This document shows positions 36,005-45,200 of a stretch of 64,000 nt of DNA, one piece after another. The position numbers were made by a program, and so were the translations under genes. Position 1 is the stretch's first letter. Each line of letters starts with the position of its first letter. A model generated the notes under the pieces. That model was not told the origin of the DNA. It saw nothing but the letters and a program-made list of their open reading frames with translations, and did not search any database. This stretch comes from Butyricicoccus sp. Marseille-Q5471 (GTDB lineage: Bacteria; Bacillota; Clostridia; Oscillospirales; Butyricicoccaceae), in assembly GCF_951230135.1 (NCBI RefSeq), contig NZ_CATNVC010000011.1:24354-88353 (forward strand). Reading direction: 5' to 3'.

Positions 36005-37283
36005 TATTCTGATTGCGGCATCCATCGTAATGCTCGTGCTGCTGTTTCTCAAGGTTCCTGTTTATCTGGCCGTGCTAGGCGGCTCAGCGGTCTATTTTGT
36101 GTGCAACCCCAGCGCCAACGCGATTATCTTCGCGCAGCAGGCCATCACGGGCACAGAAAGCATTTCTCTGCTTGCCATTCCCTTCTTCGTATGCGCTGGC
36201 ATCTTTATGAACTACACCGGCGTGACCAAGCGCATTATGGACTTCTGCTCAGTAATCACCGGGCGCATGCACGGCGGTCTGGCACAGGTAAACGTGCTGT
36301 TGTCCACGCTGATGGGCGGTTTGTCCGGCTCAAACCTTGCTGACGCCGCGATGGAAGCCAAAATGCTCGTGCCCGAAATGGAGCGCAAGGGCTTCTCCAA
36401 AGAATTCTCCTCGGTCGTGACGGCGGCCTCCGCCATGATCACCCCGCTCATCCCGCCCGGCATCGCGATGATTCTTTACGGCTGCATCGCAAACGTGTCC
36501 ATCGGCAAGCTGTTTATGTCGGGACTCGGCATCGGCACGCTGCTGTGCGTGACAATGATGATTCTGGTGCGCTTTGTCTCGAAGAAGCGCGGCTATGAGC
36601 CGCTGCGCACCGAAAAGGTAACGCCCAAGGAGCTTGGCACGGCGGTCAAGCCTGCCATCCTGCCGCTCTGCCTGCCGATTATCATCATCGGCGGCATCCG
36701 TCTGGGCGTCTTCACCGCGACCGAGGCCGGTGCGGTCGCCATCATCTATGCGATGGTGCTCGGTCTGGTCTACCGCGAAATGAAGGCAAAGGATTTGGCA
36801 CAGGGTCTGAAGGAAACCGTGTGCACAACCGCATCCATTATGCTGATTGTTTCGGCAGCCTGCGTGTTCTCCTGGATTTTGACCAAGGAACGCATCCCGC
36901 AGCAGCTTACCGAGTGGATTGTGTCGACCATCGACAACAAATATGTCTTCCTGCTCATCATCAACGTGTTCCTGCTGATCGTCGGCATGTTCATTGAGGG
37001 CAACGCCTCAATGATCATCCTCGTGCCGCTGCTCGCGCCTATCGCGGCCAGCTACGGAATCAATGAGATTCAGTTTGCGATGATTTACATCTTCAACAAC
37101 GCCATCGGCGCACTGTCGCCCCCGATGGGCACGCTGATGTTCGTCACCTGCGGCATCACCAAATGTAAAACCGGCAAGTTCATCCGCGAAGCCGTGCCGT
37201 TTTACATATTGCTGATTATCAATCTGCTGCTCATCACCTATGTTCCGGTGTTCTCTACCGGCCTTGTCTCTCTCTTTTACTAA
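35997..37283 (+). CDS. TRAP transporter large permease (DctM family)
   Basis: 428 residues from a GTG at 35997 with AAGGAGG upstream, inside the end of dctQ. About twelve membrane helices. DctM signatures: LLAIPFFVCAGIFMNYTGVT, LMGGLSGSNLADAAMEAKML, AASAMITPLIPPGIAMILYG and NNAIGALSPPMGTLMFVTCG. Together with the lipoprotein and DctQ it forms a sodium-driven carboxylate importer. Confidence 0.94.
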   Translation: MNSILIAASIVMLVLLFLKVPVYLAVLGGSAVYFVCNPSANAIIFAQQAITGTESISLLAIPFFVCAGIFMNYTGVTKRIMDFCSVITGRMHGGLAQVNVLLSTLMGGLSGSNLADAAMEAKMLVPEMERKGFSKEFSSVVTAASAMITPLIPPGIAMILYGCIANVSIGKLFMSGLGIGTLLCVTMMILVRFVSKKRGYEPLRTEKVTPKELGTAVKPAILPLCLPIIIIGGIRLGVFTATEAGAVAIIYAMVLGLVYREMKAKDLAQGLKETVCTTASIMLIVSAACVFSWILTKERIPQQLTEWIVSTIDNKYVFLLIINVFLLIVGMFIEGNASMIILVPLLAPIAASYGINEIQFAMIYIFNNAIGALSPPMGTLMFVTCGITKCKTGKFIREAVPFYILLIINLLLITYVPVFSTGLVSLFY

Positions 37284-37329
37284 TCTGCAGAGCGCAGAAC
37301 CTCTTTTCTTAATTCTATTGATTCACAGC

Positions 37330-37368
37330 AAAACAAAACCGCCGATGAAAAATCGGCGGTTTTGTTTT
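37330..37368. terminator. Bidirectional terminator after the TRAP operon
   Basis: AAAACAAAACCGCCGAT pairs with ATCGGCGGTTTTGTTTT over GAAAA; it serves the TRAP operon and the converging lipoprotein gene at 37388. Confidence 0.9.
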
Positions 37369-37387
37369 ATGCACAGTGCAAGGCAAT

Positions 37388-38683
37388 TCAGTTGGCATTT
37401 GTCCGAGCGGCTTCTTTGGAATCCGCCCGATACGCTGCCTGTTGTTGCTTTAACGCTGCGAATTCCTCATCAATGCTGTTTTCTCCGGTTAAAATGCGGG
37501 AAAAGCCACTGCAAATAGCGCCTGCCATGCGTTGCTCCCCGCGCGAGGGTATGCCTCCGCATACGCCCGTGCGAGTTTGCAGCAACGCGTCGTCCAGTGC
37601 CGCGCCCATAAAATGTGTGCGGTAAATTTCCTCAATCTCTTCATCCATATAGGCGGGCATCATCTGCTCCTCGGCCATAATCCGCGCCCCCTCCTTGCCT
37701 GTGACAAAGCGGACAAACTCCCACGCCAGCTCAGTTTTCCGGCTGCTGCTGTTGATGCATACACTGGTAGGAACAACCGCGCACTGCGAGGCATCCATCC
37801 CCTCCCAAATCGGCTGCAGCGTCGCGCCCCAGCGAAAATTAAACAGACCGTCCTTAAAATTGCTCGCCAGATAGTTTAAGTACCACGTGCCGCCGACATA
37901 CATGCCGTATCGTCCGGTTTCAAACTGCCGCTGCTGAATATTCTGCGCCAGACAGTCCCCGTAGAACGGTGTGGTACCGTCCTCGGACTGCATTTGCAGC
38001 ATCAGCTCCAGAATCGGGCGCAAATGCTCCAAATCGCCGTCCAGATAACGGAACGCTTGTGTGCGTCCGGCCGCAATCCACTGAATTTCCATCGGCAGCG
38101 TCATCGCGGCATAGGTGTCCGGCTTGTCCAAGCGCTCCTGCAGTGCGAGCGCGGTTTGCTGATACTCCTCCCAAGTCATCTGCGCATCCGGATATGGAAG
38201 CCCGGCCTGATCGAACAAATCGCAGTTGTAAATCAGCACATAGCGATCCATTCGGTATGGAATGGCATACTGCACGCCGTCCTGCCGAAACGCTTCGATA
38301 TACGGATACTCCGACGGCTGCACCCCATTCTGCCGCATCAGCCCGTCGAGCGGAAGGGCCTGTCCGCTGTCGCAAAGCTGCCCAAGCGTGGTCATGGTGC
38401 GGCAGAACATTACATCTACCTCTTCCTCGCTGGTCAGCAGCGATTCAAGCCGCTCATCATAATAAGCATCCGAATAGCTGATGACCTGCACCTCAACCGA
38501 GGGATACTTTTGCTCAAAGGCCTCGACCAAATGCCGGTCATAACTGGTGCGGTCGTAATCCCAGAGGGCGACGGTCAGCCGCTGCTTTTCCGCCTGTGCG
38601 CGCGGCCACAGATAAGAGTCCCCCGAGCAGCCGGACAGCAGTACCAGCAGCGTCAGACCCGCGGCGATTCGCTTGATAGGCAA
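37388..38683 (-). CDS. Extracellular solute-binding lipoprotein (ABC family 1) of the YesMN-like locus
   Basis: 431 residues from a TTG at 38683 with GGGAG upstream; no later start keeps the signal peptide. Lipobox LLSGC near residue 19. Sugar-binding fold: LTVALWDYDRTSYDRHLVEA, VEVQVISYSDAYYDERLESL, VDVMFCRTMTTLGQLCD, WYLNYLASNFKDGLFNFRWG and ELAWEFVRFVTGKEGARIM. It overlaps the response-regulator gene by 31 bases and no ABC permease genes follow, so it may act as a sensing partner of the kinase or share permeases encoded elsewhere. Confidence 0.9.
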   Translation of the reverse strand: MPIKRIAAGLTLLVLLSGCSGDSYLWPRAQAEKQRLTVALWDYDRTSYDRHLVEAFEQKYPSVEVQVISYSDAYYDERLESLLTSEEEVDVMFCRTMTTLGQLCDSGQALPLDGLMRQNGVQPSEYPYIEAFRQDGVQYAIPYRMDRYVLIYNCDLFDQAGLPYPDAQMTWEEYQQTALALQERLDKPDTYAAMTLPMEIQWIAAGRTQAFRYLDGDLEHLRPILELMLQMQSEDGTTPFYGDCLAQNIQQRQFETGRYGMYVGGTWYLNYLASNFKDGLFNFRWGATLQPIWEGMDASQCAVVPTSVCINSSSRKTELAWEFVRFVTGKEGARIMAEEQMMPAYMDEEIEEIYRTHFMGAALDDALLQTRTGVCGGIPSRGEQRMAGAICSGFSRILTGENSIDEEFAALKQQQAAYRADSKEAARTNAN

Positions 38684-40305
38684 CTTTCTCGCTCCCTCTC
38701 CTGATTTCGGTATTCCCCCGGGCTCATGCCGGTCATCCGCTTGAAAATGCGGTTGAAATAGTACTTATCCTCATAGCCGACGCGATAGCCGATTTCATAG
38801 ACCTTTTCATTGGTCGTGCGCAACAGAAGCATGGCCTGCTCGATGCGGCAGCGCGTCAAAAGCTCGGTATAACTGCATCCGGTGTGCTTTTTGAGCAGTG
38901 CACTGAGATAGGTCGGACTCAACCGCACCAGCTCCGCCGCCTGCTGCAGGGGCAGATTTTCCCGATACCGCGCGGCAATCAGCGCCTGCACCTCGGCAAC
39001 TGCTGTTGAATGCCCAACCTCCCGCTCACGACCAACGAATGCGGACAAATCGCCGTGCAGCAGGTGCAGCCAATCGAGCATCTGCCGCAGACTTTCCAAG
39101 CCGACAAGCTGCTGATAATCGCGGTAGGAGTGCACCAGCACGCCTTGAATCGGCAGTCCGTTGCGCTCAAAATACTCCTGCAACATGTAAAACAGTTCAA
39201 GCGCGATACTGCACACGACCTCACGGCTCAGATTGAGCACGCGCAGGTCGTCGGTCAGCTGACGGAACATCAGTGCAAGCTTGTCGGCGTCACCCAGCAT
39301 CAAACCGTCCTGCAGCATAGCGCGGACACCCGAAAGGCTGTAGGTCTCGTTTCGGATTTCGGGCAGGCGGTCGCTCCACGTAATCACGCTGTCATGGTCA
39401 ATGTAGAAGCGATAGGACAGTGCCTCGATCGATTCGCGGTAGGCGGTCTGGATACCCGGAATCTCAGCCCGTCCCTTGCCCAAACCAATCACGCAGGAGA
39501 TGTTCAGGTATTCATACAGCATGCTTTTCAGCCGCACCGCGGCCTTGCGCGCGAGTCCGTCGCACTGCTCCTCGGGATGCTCCTCCCGCGAACAGGCGAG
39601 CACGTGAAACTCGCCCGTTTTCCCGGCAAAGCTGTACGCCCAGAAATCACTGCCGACAATCTCCTCGGCAATGTTCATGACCGAAAAGCGCAGCGTATGA
39701 AATTCCTCGGCGGTCGTGTCCTCAAAGCGATACAATTCGCCGACCTTCAGCGCGAAGCAGTAAACCGGCGAGCGGTCAAGGCGGATGCCGAGCTCATCCA
39801 TCGAGCGATGCAGCTGCGCTTCATCGGTGTAGAAGCTACTGACCACATCACGCAGAAAATTCTGTCGCAGCAGTGCGCGGCTCTGCTCCGTGGCAAGCGC
39901 GCTGCCGCTGGGCGCGCCCTGATTGAGCCCCTTTGCCGCGATCTCACGCAGGCAGCGCATCAGCTCCTCCGGGTCGAGATTGAGCTTGAGCAGGTAGTCC
40001 TCCGCCCCGAGCTTAATCGCGCGTTTGACAAGGCTAAAGTCGTCGTACCCGCTGAGCACGAGCACACGTCCGTCAAACTTGCGGCGCGACAGCTCCTCGA
40101 GCAGACCGATTCCATCCATGTCGGGCATTTTAATGTCACTGATGATGATGTCCGGATGACGCTGCTCGGTCAGCGCAAGCGCCTGCCGTCCATCCTTGGC
40201 TTCACCGACGAGCAGAAACCCGTTGCCCTCCCAGTCAATCAGCGACTTGAGCCCGACGCGGATGATTGTGTCATCGTCCACAATTAGAATCCTGATTTTA
40301 CGCAC
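38653..40305 (-). CDS. YesN-type response regulator (receiver plus AraC HTH)
   Basis: 550 residues from a GTG at 40305 with AAAGGAGGGG upstream. Receiver domain with the acidic pocket VDDD (~10-12), phospho-acceptor Asp in IIISDIKMPDMDG (~57) and Lys in DYLLKLN. A long middle region (~140-430) is typical of YesN proteins. C-terminal double AraC HTH: LPLQQAAELVRLSPTYLSAL and VYEIGYRVGYEDKYYFNRIF. It starts one base after the kinase stop and is part of the kinase-regulator-lipoprotein operon. Confidence 0.94.
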   Translation of the reverse strand: MRKIRILIVDDDTIIRVGLKSLIDWEGNGFLLVGEAKDGRQALALTEQRHPDIIISDIKMPDMDGIGLLEELSRRKFDGRVLVLSGYDDFSLVKRAIKLGAEDYLLKLNLDPEELMRCLREIAAKGLNQGAPSGSALATEQSRALLRQNFLRDVVSSFYTDEAQLHRSMDELGIRLDRSPVYCFALKVGELYRFEDTTAEEFHTLRFSVMNIAEEIVGSDFWAYSFAGKTGEFHVLACSREEHPEEQCDGLARKAAVRLKSMLYEYLNISCVIGLGKGRAEIPGIQTAYRESIEALSYRFYIDHDSVITWSDRLPEIRNETYSLSGVRAMLQDGLMLGDADKLALMFRQLTDDLRVLNLSREVVCSIALELFYMLQEYFERNGLPIQGVLVHSYRDYQQLVGLESLRQMLDWLHLLHGDLSAFVGREREVGHSTAVAEVQALIAARYRENLPLQQAAELVRLSPTYLSALLKKHTGCSYTELLTRCRIEQAMLLLRTTNEKVYEIGYRVGYEDKYYFNRIFKRMTGMSPGEYRNQERERESCLSSESPRV

Positions 40306-40306
40306 C

Positions 40307-42082
40307 TTACCCCTCCTTTCCGTTTTTCATGCGCAGCACAGCCGTCACGCGGGTGTATTGCCCGACTTCGCTCTCAAACCTAAGACCGCAGTCCGCTCCG
40401 TACAGCATTTGCAGCCGGCGATGCACGTTGCTCACGCCGATGTGCCGTCCGTCCTCCTCGGGCGACGCGGTCAGGGACTGCAGCTGATGCGATGCAATGC
40501 CCGCGCCATCGTCCCAAACCGAGACCTCAAGCTTGTCCTCCCGCGCAGCCGCGCACACGGCAATCCGACCGCCGCGTCCCGCCACCTCGATGCCGTGCTG
40601 AATGGCGTTTTCAACCAGTGGCTGCAAAATGAAGCGCGGAAGCATGCAGTCTCCCAAGGCCGGGCTTTCCAGTGTAACCTCATACTCAATATTGCCGCGA
40701 TAGCGAATATTCTGGATATACACATATTGCTCGAGCAATGCGAGCTCCTCGGTCAGCGTCACGGTTTCATCCGCACTGCCGAGACTCGAGCGCAGGATGT
40801 TGCCCAGCGCTTCCGTCATATTCTGTATGCCGCGCGCGCCCTGCATGCTTGCCATCATTTTGATTGAATTGAGCGTATTATAAAGGAAATGCGGGTTAAT
40901 TTGCGCCTTGAGCATGCGAATTTCCGCCTTGCGTTTGTCTTCCTCCTGCTGCATGCGCTCGTCAATCAGCCTCTCAAGATCATGCTGCATTTTGCCGATG
41001 CTTTCTTCCAGGCACACCAGTTCATATTCGCTGCCGCAGGCAAGCTTACGGCTGAAATCGCCCTGTGCGATGTCGTCGACTGCCTCGACCATACGGCTGA
41101 TTGGCCGCGTGAACCTGCCCGACAGGTAGCCGGACAGCACGACCGCCGCCAAAACCGCAAGCAGCAGCGTCAGTACCGCCGCACGTCCCAGTACGATAAT
41201 CTGCTCGTCCATCTGAGCGGCGGGCACGGCATCGACCAGTATCCACGAGGGCGCAGTGCTCCAACCGCGGAAAAAGACGTGGTTTTCTCCGCCCAACCGC
41301 TCGGAAAAGGAAAAATCGGTCTGGTTTTCACGCAGACGGGCAAACAAATCGTTCTCCATCGCGCCGGACGACTCTGCCCAGCGCACATTGGACGCGAACA
41401 CCTTACCCTCCGCGCTCATCAGACAGATTGCGTCGTTTTCCAGTTCCATCGCGCTCAGGCACTCGCGCACGAACAAATCGTCCCGAAACAGAATGACCAG
41501 ATAGCCCAACGTGCTGTCTATGCGCTCGTCCTGAATCCGCTGACAATAGGGCAGCACGGCCTTATTCCGCGACAGGGACGTGAAATTCTCCCGAATCTCC
41601 TCCCAGCGGGCACGTTCCGCAGATGCATCTGTGCAGAACGCGTGACAAAGCGCCGAATAATCCACGAGCGATGCTTCTACGCCCACGCGGATGTCGAGAC
41701 CGTTTTCACCGATCAAAAACAGCGACAGCACCGATTCCGTAACCGGAACATAGCGGAACTGTGTGTTGAGCTCCTCAATCACCGCCCGTTTTTCCGGCGA
41801 AAAACGCTGTGCTTCCTCGGGTGCAGACTGCATCAGCGCGCGCACCATCTCATTGCGGCAAAGCTGGTTTGCAAACTGCTGTACCTGCCGTGCCTGTCCC
41901 TCAACCATTTCAATCGCGTGGCTGATTGACTGCTCTCTGCTGCGGATGGTGTTTCGCTCAATCAGCGATTTCTGCGAGGTGAAGTAGTATACGCCGAGCA
42001 ACAGCGAGGAAATGACCGCGACCAGTACAAAGTACACCATCAGCTGCCGCTTGAGCGTTCGCTTTTTCGTCTGTGGCCGCAT
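40307..42082 (-). CDS. YesM/LytS-type sensor histidine kinase
   Basis: 591 residues from the ATG at 42082, six bases after GAGGGGG; an ATG at 42097 lacks a site. Two membrane helices (~15-35 and ~305-325) flank a ~270-residue extracellular sensor domain. HAMP follows (GRFTRPISRMVEAVDDIAQG), then the His_kinase box QINPHFLYNTLNSIKMMA with the phospho-His, and the ATPase N and G boxes LVENAIQHGIE, WDDGAGI and GVSNVHRRL. Such kinases usually sense carbohydrates, often through a binding protein, here probably the lipoprotein at 37388. Confidence 0.94.
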   Translation of the reverse strand: MRPQTKKRTLKRQLMVYFVLVAVISSLLLGVYYFTSQKSLIERNTIRSREQSISHAIEMVEGQARQVQQFANQLCRNEMVRALMQSAPEEAQRFSPEKRAVIEELNTQFRYVPVTESVLSLFLIGENGLDIRVGVEASLVDYSALCHAFCTDASAERARWEEIRENFTSLSRNKAVLPYCQRIQDERIDSTLGYLVILFRDDLFVRECLSAMELENDAICLMSAEGKVFASNVRWAESSGAMENDLFARLRENQTDFSFSERLGGENHVFFRGWSTAPSWILVDAVPAAQMDEQIIVLGRAAVLTLLLAVLAAVVLSGYLSGRFTRPISRMVEAVDDIAQGDFSRKLACGSEYELVCLEESIGKMQHDLERLIDERMQQEEDKRKAEIRMLKAQINPHFLYNTLNSIKMMASMQGARGIQNMTEALGNILRSSLGSADETVTLTEELALLEQYVYIQNIRYRGNIEYEVTLESPALGDCMLPRFILQPLVENAIQHGIEVAGRGGRIAVCAAAREDKLEVSVWDDGAGIASHQLQSLTASPEEDGRHIGVSNVHRRLQMLYGADCGLRFESEVGQYTRVTAVLRMKNGKEG

Positions 42083-42135
42083 GTTCGTCCCCCTCATCCG
42101 CTTTTGTTCATTGTAGCATTATCCGAGTAAAATGA

Positions 42136-42163
42136 AAAGCGCGGGCTGTGCTGCCCGCGCTTT
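42136..42163 (-). terminator. Terminator of the SLH/MBL/esterase gene
   Basis: AAAGCGCGGGC (42136-42146) pairs with GCCCGCGCTTT (42153-42163) over a 6-base loop; TTTTCATTTT follows on the minus strand, 50 bases after the stop at 42214. Confidence 0.8.
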
Positions 42164-42213
42164 CCCGGGACCAAACCTGGTTTGTCCCTCCCTCTCTTCT
42201 TTTTCCTTGTGCG

Positions 42214-45200
42214 TTATGCGGTGTACGTCAGCACGCCCGCGTCGTTTCTGCTGAAATGCGAGAACCAGTCGTTCCAAACGCGCGCCGAATGCTCCGGCAT
42301 GGTCGCGTGCGGCATATAATCGACGATTTCCGCGCGCAGCATGGGCACACCGTCCTTCTCATACGTCAGCGTATACCAGCGGCCGTCCTGCGTGTAGGCG
42401 CTGTTGTTTTTCCAGTTCGCGCCGACTGTGCTCCAGTCAATCGAGCCGTCGCAGCCGTTCAGGGCGAACCACTTTTCGAGCGTTTTGCCCGAATTATTTG
42501 CCTGTGTGGGCGGAACAGGGCAGATTGCATGCTCGGTACCGCCCTCGGTGCCTGCCGCGATGTAAACCGGCACGCCGCCGGCAGCCGTCATGGCCTGCTC
42601 GTCCAGGCTGTCGTAAACGTAGTCCTTGAAAATAAAGCCTGACAGCGGTGCGACTGCCGCGAACATATCGGGGTTGCTCAGGGCAAGTACATGGGTCATC
42701 TGCGAGCCCCACGAATGGCCGGTCGCATAGACGCGGCCAAGATCCACGTCGTACGTTTGATCCAAATCGGCCAGCATAAACTCAAAGAAGCCAATATCGT
42801 CCATGCGGGTGGGATCCTGCGACAGATTCCACGCCGGGAAGGGTGCGTTGCCGTTATCCGAAATGTTGCCGTTGATTGCGGAAGGATAAATAATGATGCA
42901 CTTTTCTGCGTCTGCAACCTTGTGCCAGTCGGACTGTCCGGCGTACACGCCGCCGTTCAGCGTATAGCCGTGGCTTGCAAATACAACGGGCACATCCTGC
43001 GTCGATGTGGTCACGCCATCCGGCACATAAACATACCACTCGCGCATCCAGCCGCCGACCTCTTCGTAATGGCGGGTCATGTCCAAATCGGCAATCGGGT
43101 CAAGCGTCATGCGCAGATCGCCGCCCGGGTCGGCCATCCAGCGGCGCACACCGAACAGGAAATCGTTCCAGACAGTGCTTTCGAGATTGGCGGGCGCGCT
43201 CGCGCTCTCCCAGATGCGGTAGGCTTGCTTGTCGCGGTTGTCGGCGAATTCCTCTGCTCCCAGCGCGTCTGTACGGACATATTTGGTGATACCGTTGTCC
43301 ACCGTGCCGTCTTCGGTGATTTTATCTGCGGTCTTCCAGTAACCCAGCGTATCGGGGTCAGTGGTCGTGCCTTCATTGATAATCCAGACCGGCAGCGGCA
43401 GCGTATTCTTCGGAATGACGCTGTTTTCGTCCGAATAGCCGTTCAGGCTGGTCGCCATTTTGGTGTTATGCGCGGCAAGCCAAGTATCATCCGCTGCGTC
43501 TGCGCCGACCGTGGTCAGTCCTGCCCAGACGGCTGTCTGATCCATCGCGGCCATCTGCGCGATGGTGCCGCCCGCGCCGTAGCCGACCATATAGTTTTTC
43601 GCCTCATGGATGCAGTACATCGTGCGGCCGGAGGCGGCGGCGTAAACCTTGTTGACATACTCAATGTCCGCGGCAAGATTGTCATACGTCAGGCCGTCCA
43701 GACCGATGACGATGAACTTCTCCTGCTGCTTAGACCAATCAGCGTCAATGGCCTCAGTATCCGTGCTGTCGGCCAGTGCCGTCCACTTTGCAAGCGTTTG
43801 AGCCGCTTCGCCCTGATCGGGCAGCACGAATACGCCCGCATTCGATTCGCGTGCGCCATCCGGCACGTAGGAGGTAAAGGTACGGGTCGAGCCGTCGTCC
43901 ATTGATACGGTTTCGGTATGTGTGCCCGCGTAGAGCGTTGCATAAGGGTTCATGCGGTCAATCGCGGTGCGCACGGTCAGGGTATAGGTCTGCTTGGTGC
44001 TGCCGTCTCGCGCGGTGACTTCAATCGGGATTTCCCGGTAGCCGTTATGCAGCTCGACAGTCGCCTTGACACCGCTGAGGGCCTTGCCGTCTACCTTGAC
44101 GCTCGCGCCGGACGACATCGCGGTCGGATAAACATCCACCGATGCCGTGCCGACAGGAACTTCGGCGACCAGCGCGTTCTGTGCGCCGACTGCCGAACCG
44201 TCGAACGCGTGTGTGCTCGACAGGCCAACCATCCGGTTTTCTGTCTCGCCTGCGACCGTGGTCTTGAGATTGGCAAGCTCGGATACCGTCATGTAATCCT
44301 GTCCGCCCAACGCGGTCGCCTTCTTGCCGTTCATCACGATGAAGTGTCCGGTGCCGCCGTTTGCGTAACGGTCACCTGCGAAGGAGGCGCCGTCCGAGCT
44401 TGCGGTGTTGCGGACGGATACGCGCATCGCCTTGTCCGGGCCGTAATCGACGATGTTCTGCGCCGCTGCGATGACCGTATCCAGATGACCCGTCAAATCG
44501 CTGATGACATAGTCGTCATGGCCGGTCCAGGTCTGCATTGCATCGAGGTCAATTTCACCCGCAGCGTCAAGCGCGGTCATCTTGTCCTTGAACACGCGGA
44601 TGCTCGACAGCAGCACGCGCACGTCATTGGACGCAAGCGTGAGCGAATCGGCGACGCTGCGGCGGTTGCAGCCAAGCGCATCGGACGAGTAGAGAATGTT
44701 ATGCGTCTTGTCCAGCAGCAGCATGCTGCCGGGCGTATGGCCGGGTACAAAATAGTTTTCAAGCTCAACGCCGCCAAGGTCAAAGGTGAAGCCTTCGTCG
44801 ATGAAGGTGAAATCACTGTCCTCGACCGTTTTGTCGTTGATGAACAGTTTCGCCATCGCCAGATCGTTTTCGTTCATATAAACCGTGCGGTCTGCGTCGA
44901 CGAAGTCACCGATCTGCGTGGTGTGGTCGGGGTGCCCGTGGGAAATATAGAGGTCGACCTCACTCGTGTCCGCCAGCGTGCTGGCATAGGTATACAGGTC
45001 TTCCGCACCGGACGGCGCCATGCCCGCGTCAATCAGCAGCGCCTTGTTTGCGCCCTTAATCAAGTACATTTTATCGCTGTCATAATCGATGACCTGCCAG
45101 ACCTTCATGCCATCCTGCTCGTAAAGCACACGGCTCTTGTGCGCGTTTTTGCTCATACGGTCGATGGTATATTGGAAGGTGACAACGTCGCTGTCGTCCA

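Noticed and set aside
39010..40287. 425-codon plus-strand ORF
   Set aside because: Antisense to the YesN-type response regulator, which has full receiver and AraC motifs.
40889..41929. 346-codon plus-strand ORF
   Set aside because: Shadow of the sensor kinase gene.
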